A program made the translations under genes and the position numbers. The notes beneath the pieces are model-generated. The model had not been told where the DNA came from. It saw only the letters and a program-made list of their open reading frames with translations, and did no database searches. Shown here in pieces: positions 56,331 to 64,000 of a DNA stretch of 64,000 bases. The DNA lies in contig CANTFL010000267.1 of assembly GCA_947650285.1 (NCBI GenBank), positions 91,205-155,204 on the forward strand, given 5' to 3'. Numbering within the stretch: position 1 is the stretch's first letter; each line of letters starts with the position of its first letter. Origin of the DNA: Hyaloperonospora brassicae. Lineage: Eukaryota > Oomycota > Peronosporomycetes > Peronosporales > Peronosporaceae.

Positions 56331-56760
56331 CGCCAATAGCGCTATTGTTGTCTGGCAAAGGTGGGTTCATGACTCTCCAAAGCTTCGCTAGTAACTTGCA
56401 CGTGGCCCCTAAGGTCATAGACCTTTGATCAATCCATGGCTTATGGCGTTTGAGCAAAGCCGTACCTATGATGAGATTATGTCTCGAATTCAAATCGAGG
56501 ACACGACAGCGTTCAATGCTATCAAAGTCCAAAACCTTCGCACCTAAGTTCAACGGATTTTTAGGCACCGTGACACGACTACCAGTCGCTAAATTAACGG
56601 TGATTGAATAACCCTCATGCGCTTTGAGCGCTTCAGCGTATCGCTGATTTCCCTCCAGGGAACGACGTCGAGCATAATTGCTCCGGAGTCGATTAGGATC
56701 TACCATTGCTTCTCGAAGCCTTTAATCTTCGCCTTGGCGACTAGAAGCGAGGCTTGTATC
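56320..56760 (-). pseudogene. Gypsy-D retropepsin
   Basis: Aspartic protease of the element. On the minus strand ILIDSGA lies at 56,679-56,699, giving the active-site D-S-G-A; a stop (TAG) stands three codons before it and a frameshift just after. The main frame 56,320-56,706 then has NYARRRSLEGNQRYAEALKA, LATGSRVTVPKNPLNLGAK and LIIGTALLKRHKPWIDQRS, the flap region and the closing I-I-G hydrophobic-Gly element. Length and order fit a retroviral-type protease. The last 40 codons lead into the linker. Confidence 0.8.
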
Positions 56761-56769
56761 CACGCTCTG

Positions 56770-57759
56770 TGCTGGCGAGCACAGAGCTCGGTGGGGCTAA
56801 GCCCTGTTTACTCTACCTCGTGGCGAAGTGACAGAACTCAATTCTACCACAGTAGGGCACCCCGCGCCTACTGGGTGTCGACGCTTCCCCGTGCCATCCC
56901 AGGTTTCTTGTTGGGGATGGGGTTTCAACACATAGGAGTCGGTTGTTGCTTACGCGAAGGACAAATGGAACGTAAATGTTTGGAGCTTCCGCACGTACAA
57001 CGACGTCAAATTTCCTGTCGTTGCTCGGCAAGATGAAGCTCCGCTTTACCTTCATCTTCAGCATGGCTGAGATCCATCGGTTCAGGCTTACAGTAAGCTG
57101 AGCTATTTGCTGAGGTTGCCCTTCCATAGCTTGGGGGATACCCTTTCCAATCAAGGCTATTTATTTTGAAGTAGTTCTTAGCATTTGAGCGATGCTAACA
57201 GCGTCTTCAAAAGTCGAGGGATGGTCTCAAAAGACCTCGGTCCTGGCAACGCCAGTGCAAAGACCTTCCATGAAGACTGTCCTGTAAACTATCTCAGGGA
57301 GAGGGTCGGACTGCATAGCAGCCATAATAGTTCATAACTCTTGGACATAGTCCGCTAACTCATTTTTACCTTGACGGGTAGACAAGAAGCGTTGGCGCAC
57401 GCGATAAGCCTGGTCAGGCGACGAGAAAACCCGCAAAAGGTCTAACTTAAGCGAATCCCATATGGGAAACGCCAAGTCGACCGACGTGCCAAACGTCAGA
57501 GCTCACTCTCGAGCTCTTCCATTGAGCTTGAAGATATCTAACGAGACCCGCTGGTTTTCCAGTGAGATAAGGCCAGATTTCATGGCTATCTCAACCACAT
57601 GGATCCAGAGGGTTTGGTATCCCCCTCCTTCCCGGAGTAGTGTTTAACGTCCACCCAAAGGGGACGAGGCTTAGCCTCTTCATCGGGCATCGCCACGTAG
57701 CGTGTTGGCATAGCCGACGCTACTTGGTTTTGAACCTGCCCTAATATGGCAGATTTCAT
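56770..57759 (-). pseudogene. Gypsy-D gag
   Basis: Starts at the ATG 57,757-57,759 ([20 protein letters not shown]). In shifting minus frames it continues with [15 protein letters not shown], a DQAYRVRQRFLSTRQGKNEL segment (gag capsid domain, about 57,350-57,420), VFMEGLCTGVARTEVF near 57,260, and the PSTFEDAVSIA block. The frame 56,813-57,154 (113 codons) covers the following region. A CxCGSxxHLRSICP zinc-knuckle-like segment lies near 56,970-57,010. At least four frame changes. The ATG is 202 bases from the LTR, a normal leader length. Confidence 0.75.
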
Positions 57760-57960
57760 ATTACATTAAGGTCTCGACTCGTGCATTAGGTCACATCGGG
57801 ACCTTGTGCAGCTCGAAACTACACATATTCTGGGCCTACGGCCGCAGTCATCTTATTAAGCGCGAACTTTTGGGCTTAATAGAGGGGTGTGGATTGCTCC
57901 ATCCTCACTGAGGATCATTTGTACCGTCTAAGGCGTAAATTGACTACTAGTGCTACCAAG

Positions 57961-58443
57961 TGTAGCGGAGCTACACAGCTCCTTAAGTCAGAGCAAGACT
58001 TAACGCTCAATGAGCAACTAAAGGTTCTACGAACCCGACTCAAAGAGTCAACAAGCTCAGAGAGCTCACGGTCGTTGTTCCAGGGGGGCCAAACGTATCA
58101 AAGAGTCAAACGCACAGAGTGCACAAGGAGTAGCTACCGTAACAAGGCGTCGCTAACTCCTTAACGATCACAAGACGCCTCAAACAGGCACGTGTCTATC
58201 GAATCAAAATGGGAACTGAATTTTATTTCTTCTTTTAACCTAAAAAAACACCGTAGAACAAAGTAAATAACCTACTCGCTAATGTCCTAAATAAACCTCT
58301 CAAAAGATCTCATAATCAATGGTAGACCGACATCAGTCTTCAACAATTGATACTGTGTCATAATATTACTTTAAAAGGGAATCCCATCCCTTTTGTGCAC
58401 CACGCCTATTGTCGACTACCAGTCGACGTCTAACCTCATTCTA
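57961..58443 (-). repeat. Gypsy-D 5' LTR
   Basis: 483 bp; plus strand starts TGTAGCGGAGCTACACAGCT. That end carries GTAGC/GCTAC as a palindrome. Aligned to the 3' LTR without gaps except two single-base indels. The worn end CTAACCTCATTCTA replaces GTAACCCCGTTACA of the other copy. Confidence 0.85.
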
Positions 58444-58667
58444 AGAAACATACCATTCCGTGAACACACTACCTCGCTGCGTTCAATAAACCATGATTCA
58501 ATGGGTGGTGATCAGCTGGCTCTGTGGCGTATCTCTTTGTCTGCCTCTAAATAAATACTCTGATATCAATGTAACCAAATGATATTTACAGAGGGCTAGC
58601 AAAACGCATCGTCGTTAATTCGAGAAAGGGTTAGATTTCAGTGCGGAGAAGATTTATGATCGTTATT
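58444..58667. other. Spacer between Gypsy-D and the LINE
   Basis: No gene. If it were the LINE 3' end one would expect a poly(A)-like tail on the minus strand here; I see none. Confidence 0.4.
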
Positions 58668-60555
58668 TTACATGTTAAGATGTGCAAGATTGCTAAAAAA
58701 GCCTACACCAGAATACATCGTCGGAACCATAAGTTCATCGTGGCTGATAGCCAGTGAAGCCTGGCGACCTATTAAAACTTGGCTGAGGATGTCCAGACAG
58801 GCGTGAAAACACGCCCCTCTGACTGCTAAAGCTGCGGACCGATGTTCTCGCATACTAATTGCTTTCAACTGCCGCAGACCGCCCTGTAAGAATGCTAGGT
58901 CACTTTTAGCCTTAGAAATGGTCATCTCTTGAAAGATTACCGCATTGCGCTCCACCCAAAGATGCACCTAACACAAGGAGCATAACACAAACCAGATCCG
59001 ACGGTTTGCGTTCGCTGGTGCCGTGTGATCATTCCCAAAACGATCAATTAGGAGCTGCAGCAAACGCGGTGGAAGCGAAGGCGTCCGTCGATGGAAAAAT
59101 ACCGAAAATGACCCGTCACTGCAGATTTCTGAACCCTCTCACCAAACCAATGACAAAGCAATAGGCTCCAGCAGGCTATCGCAGTTGAATATTCCTAAAA
59201 TAGATGAGTGACAGTCTCTTTGCGTCCCTTGCAATGCTCGAGGGTCTGGCAACTGGGATCATCAGAGCATCCGGCGTGAGCTGATTAATTGCGATCCGGT
59301 AACCCGTCCACACTTGGTACTCCGTAAGACTGTACACGTGCCGCCAAATTTGAGCGGGGCTTTGATCCGCGACCGCTTCAAACCACCGCTCCGACCGAGT
59401 CTGGTGGTTAAAGTGAATTAGCCAGTTCTGCAGCGCAGGGTGAAGCTAACGTTTGTGGTAGTGAAAAGCCTGGTTTAAAAACGATGACGACACCCGGTGA
59501 TTTTTTTACTCGATCCGGCACGCTCAAAGGCAACACCGGCCGATGAATGGCCGGATTGGCGAGAAAGACGAGTCCCCGTTTGATTCGGTGAAGCCATTCA
59601 GCTGCATCCTGCTCGTTAGAGGTGCGTAAGTCGAGAGGGTCGGCGAGTCAAAATTATAGAAGACCATCCACCCCCCTCAAAAGACGAATGGTCTACGCCG
59701 GCGACGAAGAGAAGCCTGGTGCTGTACTAACTATAGACGTGGCGGAGTCTAAGTCAACTGATACTGTTGTTGAAATGGTGGCGGCTGGCGCAAGAGCATA
59801 GTCGGTTCTGTCAGTACCGCCCCAATAGCAATATGCGGCGATAGGAGCATGATTAGAGACGCCGACCGGCGTAATTTAGGGTGCAGATGGCTTGTAGAAC
59901 CTTCACCAAGAGACGAAATGATAAAATAATATTCTTGTGGTCCTGTGCGCTAAATACAGAGATCACGGGTACGACACGGACGTATTCGAGCAAATTATGA
60001 GCTTATCAGAGGCTTGCCACGGGTGGTCAAAATCCATGGGTTGTCATTCCAGTTAAATTGGCATCGAAAGCTAGTGATAGCTTTCTCTCTATGATCGTCG
60101 GCCACAGTTGCGGCTAATAAATCACAGTGGTAAGACATAAACCAACCTGAGCCTTCCCACCAACTGCTTGCCCCAGCCAAAGGCCGATGATAATGCTCCG
60201 CGATCCGAGCCCTCGACTTAAGAAATTAGTCGGAGGTGGGAGAGAGAAGCCTATCAAGATTGTGCTGTAGGTGGTGTCGTGAAGGCGGCAACCCCAGCGG
60301 TCGGTCATCGCCATGGATAGCGTTTTGCGCTGGTATTAAGGCGGACACAAACTGCGCCCCACGAAACATGAAATTGCGCCAAGCTTGAAAGTACATGTCG
60401 TCTCCCTGTAAGAGCCATTTCTACGCCAACTATGTCCGTTGGAATTCCATAGCCACCTCGAAGGAGACGAGGCCAACCCGACCCGCTTGCCTTGGTGTGA
60501 CTAAAAGTGCCGGATTGATTTTGTGACGGCAGACCTCGGACTCAGACGCGTGCTG
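58668..60555 (-). pseudogene. LINE C-terminal region with zf-RVT-like domain
   Basis: Downstream of the RT thumb the minus strand shows broken blocks: MYFQAWRNFMFRGAQFVSAL near 60,340-60,400, an S-S-W-W-E-G-S-G segment near 60,150, and near 59,160-59,260 a cysteine/histidine cluster reading L-E-H-C-K-G then E-T-V-T-H-L-F...E-Y...A-I-A-C-W-S-L-L. This is the zf-RVT pattern, in which C..C is followed by ET..HLF..C..A...W. The last frame, 58,668-58,967 (99 codons), has HLWVERNAVIFQE, the common end of this domain. Many stops in between. Confidence 0.6.
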
Positions 60556-61740
60556 CTATATAAAGCGTTTGTAAAGCTGAGTTAGCTTTGTGTGTGCCCA
60601 GCGAGGCATGTCTAAGACAGCCAACGTGAACAGGACAGATGGGAGAACGATGGCGTTGATGATAACCACCCGATGTTTAACACTAGTCGCCACCGTGGTA
60701 GCCGTGAGAAGCCGTCGGCAGACCCGAAGAAGGCGCATTGCCAAATTCGGCTGGACCAGCGCCCTAGTTCGTACCTCATACCCCAAGTATCGGATGGTAT
60801 CATGAGCAGGCACCACAGGTATTCCCTGATTGTGCTGAAGACGAATAGACGTGATTAAATAGATAAATTTTCTTTTTGCTGGTTGGAAGTGGAGGCCGGA
60901 TAGCTCCTCAGAGCTCTGTACGAGTCTGAGCGCAGTCTCGATTTGATCGGCCGTCTCAAGGAAAGTAGTCGAGTCATCGACAAAAGCCGAAAAAATGTGC
61001 ATTTCTTCTACCGCTCCAGGCACGGAAAGCCCGCTGAGCACCGGGTGATAATGTATAGCTAATCCTAGCATCTCCACCACAAATACACATAGTAACGGAG
61101 CCAGAGAGCAACCCTGACTAATGCTGGATTCGATAGGAATAAGCTCGGATTGATCTCCACTAACCTCAATTCGTGCTGTCGTTCCTGTGTGTATACGCTT
61201 AATGAGTTGGACAAAATGTATATCAAAGTTGAACTGTCGAAGAGCTTCGTACAAAAACTATCTGTCCACTGTGTCGTAATCTTTGCAAAAATCTAAAAGC
61301 AAAATTACTTGGCTGGAGCAGGCAGATAGATCGGCCTCGTCACGGGAGGACGAGTTTTGGGAAAGCATCTTTGTTAGAAACTTGAGCGTTTGCCTGCCTC
61401 GACCAAATCTTTGTTGCGATTCCCCAACTAACAGCGGCAGAAGCCGCTGTAGGCGCGTCGCTACCACCTTCGCAAAAAATTTATCGCTGGGCTGGAGAAA
61501 CGAGATGGGGCGGTAATCGAGCGCATCCGCTGAACCCCCTCCCCTCTTCTTGCGCAATGGTATCACTAGAGCTTCCACAAAGGACGGTGGAATGTGTTTT
61601 CGTGAAAAATCTTATTGCTCACCAACAACAGAGCTAGTACCATCAAAGCCGACGTGTCTTTGTAAAAGTCGTTATTCAGACCATCAGGGCCAGCATATTT
61701 ATGGCGACTAAAGGCCTACATAGCTTCGAAGACGTCCTTA
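60556..61740 (-). pseudogene. LINE reverse transcriptase
   Basis: Two minus frames in the same phase, 61,258-61,578 and 60,556-61,254, separated only by a TAG stop at 61,258-61,260. The first has ALVIPLRKKRGGG, DYRPISFLQPSDKFFAKVVA, RLLPLLVGESQQRFGRGRQT and VILLLDFCKDYDTVD, the RT motifs 1 to A with the first catalytic Asp. The second has SISQGCSLAPLLCVFVVEML (motif B) and IFSAFVDDSTTF (motif C, catalytic F-V-D-D), then IRYLGYEV (thumb region). Upstream, GPDGLNNDFYK near 61,670-61,700 is the usual start of the domain, in another phase. 339 codons with a single stop: recent loss or an easily suppressed mutation. Confidence 0.9.
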
Positions 61741-62110
61741 AAAAAATCCGCCATCAAGGCGTGATTGGCGGAATGATACAACCGGCGTTCAGCAGGTATC
61801 CTCCGAAGATCTAGTAATGACGCCATTCAATTAACGCAGCCGAGAATAGGAGACCACTCCGAGGCAAATTTCGCAGCCACGCTCATATTGCGGCCAAAAG
61901 CAAAACCGTATTAGTGGTCAACACGAGAAACGGTTTGATCGCGTTCCCAGTTGGCGACACGCTTGAAAATACCACCTTAGGCGGGCGGTAGTGCGCTCGA
62001 CGCCCTGCCCGATCCGGATCAGATGCTCATAACGAAGTCCTCAAACGTTATCTGCTATCAATTGAGGTCTAGTAAGGAATTGACGCCGGTTGCGCAGCAA
62101 CAATGTGGTT

Positions 62111-62389
62111 TTATAAAGATACCGCCGTTGCTGCGCACGTTTCCGTACCCGTCGGATGCACTCCATTTACATAATTGTAGTCGCGTCCCAGTGTAGAACG
62201 GATGCTATCCGCCCTACGTCCAATTGACCATCTCATCAAAGAGTTCGGAGACAACCCGATCGGGCTGGCCGGCTTGAATTTAGTAGGACACGGCTCGGCG
62301 TCCAGTGTGGTGCAGCGAACGCCTCTAAACTTGAAGCTGATTCTCGACTTCTTGATGGTCAGAAGCACATGGCGGCGTACGGACTGCAA
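62111..62389 (-). pseudogene. Possible LINE endonuclease end or EN-RT linker
   Basis: A 92-codon minus frame that includes FKFRGVRCTTLDAEPCPTKF. It is followed in other phases by a segment of the type found between endonuclease and RT. The endonuclease catalytic motifs themselves (S-D-H) are not visible, so the call depends on position, just upstream of the RT. Confidence 0.35.
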
Positions 62390-62667
62390 CCTAGCATACC
62401 TTTAAAGCCCAACTTTAATGCACGTAGAAGCGATCAATATTACTGGCTGACCCCCCCCCCGCCCAGTATATTACGTGATCCACAAGACTGTCCGCTCTTT
62501 CATTGTCTGCGTGGGTGCGTGCATCCTGGCGTCAGTCCATGTATGTTAATCTAGCAACGCTTCCAGCGCTGGCCTCTCCGGGCTACTTGAACGAGGAAGC
62601 GCCAGGTGATCGAGCACAGCACTTTGCACACAATTATAATTTTCTACAACCAACGATCTCGCACTGG
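62390..62667. other. Junction between the LINE and Copia-B
   Basis: Should contain the 3' end and LTR of Copia-B or the 5' end of the LINE. A run of ten C at 62,451-62,460 is followed by GCCCAGTATATTACGTGA. I could not place an LTR border. Confidence 0.35.
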
Positions 62668-63430
62668 CTAAGTTCCATCGGTACAGATCAGCCCAGAACT
62701 GTTCGCGGGAGGCCTAAGTGAAGGGGCATGTACATTGTGAAGCCGCTCGGTCATGATGTCCGCCGTCATCACCGTCGTATTGTAGTACTCAATCTTCGCT
62801 TCACCGCGCTTGACTTCATCACGGATGTGATGGTACTTGGTGTCGATGTGCTTGGCACGGCTGCGATCGAAAGGGTTCTTCTTCATCAAGATGCACGTCT
62901 GGTTGTCTACACGGATCATGGGCTCGAGTTCTTCCTTGTTAGCAGCCACCATTATCTCACACATCAAGCGATGGATCCACTTACCTTCTCAGATCGCCAG
63001 ACATATCGCGATGTACTCCGCTTCGCTTGTAGACAGCAACACGCTTGACTGTTTCTTGCTGCCCCAGCTCATTGGCGCACCCAATAGCACGAGGACGTCG
63101 CCAGACTTCGGCTTGCGGTCAGCAAGGTCACCAGTCTAGTCTGCATCCAAATAGGCACGGAAGTCGATCTTCGCAATTGACTTGTAGCGGATTCTATGCA
63201 TCTCGGGGCCTTGTAAGTAGCGAAATATTTGCCTGACCGAAACCCATTGTTCTTCTTGCAAATTGTCCATGAACCGCGACACACATCTCACAGCATAGAC
63301 AAGAACCGATCGCGTTGTAGTCGTCAGATGCATCAAAGCACCAAAAGCTTCACGGAATGGAGCATCGACTTTGGTTGTCGCGTTGCTCGACACCAGTCGA
63401 GAGCTCACGTCCACAGGACTTGCCACAGCA
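62668..63430 (-). pseudogene. Copia-B RNase H
   Basis: 63,136-63,426 holds PFREAFGALMHLTTTTRSVL, YAVRCVSRFMDNLQEEQW and RQIFRYLQG, the Copia RT-RNase H junction, then KIDFRAYLDAD. The Trp of the D-A-D-W catalytic block is a TAG stop at 63,134-63,136. Beyond it 62,968-63,130 reads S-G-D...W-G-S-K-K-Q...S-T-S-E-A-E-Y-I-A-M, with the A-E-Y catalytic signature. 62,668-62,967 finishes with VDNQTCILMKKNPFDRSRAK, HIDTKYHHIRDEVKRGE and MTADIMTERL. The last is the standard end of Copia polyproteins (T.DI.TK.L). Plus-strand frames across this region are shadows. Confidence 0.9.
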
Positions 63431-64000
63431 TTTCACTCATCCACTCATCCATACCAAAGCGCTTGAGGACATCATCGACATAACGGCGCTGACACATAGC
63501 CACACGGCAGTGCCATCTGCACCGTCCAAAAGCTCGATACAAAGAATAAATGCACGTTTGCCGCTGTCAGTCATCTCAAAGCGTGTATTGGGGCACGCAA
63601 TCAGCTCGAGATAGATTCCTGTCAACGATACATCGGCCAGTATCGACACGCAATGGACGTCTGCAGTCGCGATGCAGAGACATGGATCGAGCTTTGACAC
63701 TTGGAAGCCGGTCGAGCACACAAACTCGTCAAGGGTCTCGTTTCATACACGCGAGGCTTGCTTGAGACTGTAGATTGTCTTTACCAACCCGAGACAGTCG
63801 AAACCACCATCCATCTTGACGCCTTCAGAAATCACGCAGAGCACTTTCTCCTTCATCGCTCCATACAGGAACGCAGTCACCACACCAAGTTGTCTGAAGG
63901 CCCATCCAAATTGCTTGGCAATGGCGACCACCATTCGCAATGTCACATACTTGACCACGGGAGAGAACATCTACGTGTAGTCGATGGCATACTTTTGGCG
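63430..64000 (-). pseudogene. Copia-B reverse transcriptase (partial)
   Basis: 63,743-63,970: FSPVVKYVTLRMVVAIAKQF, VVTAFLYGAMKEKVLCVIS and LVKTIYSLKQASRV, which are RT motifs with the first catalytic Asp region worn (LGVVTAFL where the family has LDVVTAFL). After a TGA stop, in the same phase, 63,437-63,721: GFQVSKLDPCLCI, then VSILADVSLTGIYLE, where Copia enzymes have V.VYVDDVL.TG; the Y-V-D-D motif reads L-A-D-V here, so the active site is lost. TRFEMTDSGKRAF follows. A further stop (TAG) occurs at 63,973-63,975, just before FSPVV. Confidence 0.85.

Larger units (their letters stand above)
50832..58443 (-). mobile_element. Gypsy-D, full-length Ty3/Gypsy chromovirus
   Basis: A 7.6 kb element in reverse orientation: 5' LTR 57,961-58,443, gag, protease, RT, RNase H, integrase, chromodomain, 3' region, 3' LTR 50,832-51,312. 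The LTR ends are TGTAACGGGG and (element sense) GCTCCGCTACA. The primer site next to the 5' LTR reads TGGTAGCA on the minus strand (57,950-57,957), compatible with the 3' end of an initiator-Met-type tRNA. A polypurine tract GAAGGGGAG precedes the 3' LTR at 51,315-51,327. The outer 5 bp, AAGCC and AGAAA, do not match. About a dozen stops and frameshifts spread over pol make it inactive, but it is the best preserved Gypsy of the window. Confidence 0.85.
58668..62389 (-). mobile_element. LINE (non-LTR retrotransposon), ORF2 relic
   Basis: A minus-strand non-LTR element containing the probable end of an endonuclease or the following linker (62,111-62,389), reverse transcriptase (60,556-61,740), and a long C-terminal part with a zinc-binding domain (58,668-60,555). 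Domain order EN-RT-zinc finger puts it among the LINE types with a zf-RVT-like domain. No ORF1, 5' end, poly(A) tail or target duplication could be placed. Downstream of the RT the frame is broken often, while the RT core is almost undamaged. Confidence 0.75.
62668..64000 (-). mobile_element. Copia-B, 3' part of a Ty1/Copia element running out of the window
   Basis: The reverse transcriptase and RNase H of a Copia polyprotein on the minus strand, entering at the right edge of the window and ending at 62,668. Few lesions: one frameshift and about four stops over 1.3 kb, so it is the least decayed coding sequence here apart from parts of Gypsy-D and the LINE. The 5' part (gag, protease, integrase) lies beyond 64,000. 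The 3' LTR is not recognised. Confidence 0.85.

Noticed and set aside
63229..63765. Plus-strand frames of 71-85 codons near the right edge
   Set aside because: Antisense shadows of Copia-B.

Overview
The window looks like a gene-poor, repeat-rich piece of an oomycete nuclear genome, probably a Peronosporales species (Phytophthora or a downy mildew). This is inferred from the kinds of transposon present, all of them broken: Ty3/Gypsy chromoviruses with a C-terminal chromodomain, Ty1/Copia, a LINE with a zinc-binding domain after the reverse transcriptase, and a pogo/Tigger-type DDD transposase. I could not support a single intact host gene, tRNA, rRNA or CRISPR array. Nearly all long open frames are transposon fragments or their antisense shadows.

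Layout. 1-4,566: AT-rich sequence with a badly decayed Gypsy relic (Gypsy-A). 4,567-16,730: a nested stack. A plus-strand Gypsy element (Gypsy-B) carries a solo LTR inside its RNase H, a pogo element and a 2.2 kb terminal-inverted-repeat element (TIR-X) inside its 3' LTR, and a second solo LTR inside TIR-X. 17,281-17,725: first copy of an unassigned repeat (R1). 18,115-20,279: a second 2.2 kb inverted-repeat element (TIR-Y). 20,370-20,762: a third solo LTR with a perfect target duplication. 20,763-28,879: mostly unassigned DNA with three older relatives of that LTR. 28,880-29,290: second R1 copy in opposite orientation. 29,917-33,010: a decayed minus-strand Copia (Copia-A). 36,520-45,233: plus-strand Gypsy-C, with both LTRs but heavily decayed coding sequence. 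45,234-50,831: unassigned. 50,832-58,443: minus-strand Gypsy-D, same family as Gypsy-C, the best preserved full-length element. 58,668-62,389: minus-strand LINE. 62,668-64,000: minus-strand Copia-B, lightly damaged and running off the window.

The parts do not form a pathway; they record an order of insertion. Gypsy-B is oldest in its stack, pogo and TIR-X came later, and the hairpin-rich LTR family (here called LTR-S) last, since its three young copies still have exact 5 bp target duplications. The most unusual observations are: LTR-S built almost entirely of successive perfect hairpins, one with a covarying pair; a palindromic TGTAAC...GTTACA start shared by several LTR families; the TIR-X/TIR-Y pair with duplicated CACACCC subterminal repeats and no recognisable transposase; a mosaic identity pattern in Gypsy-C suggesting gene conversion; and a long antisense open frame in the 3' region of Gypsy-D. 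All identities and alignments were judged by eye.
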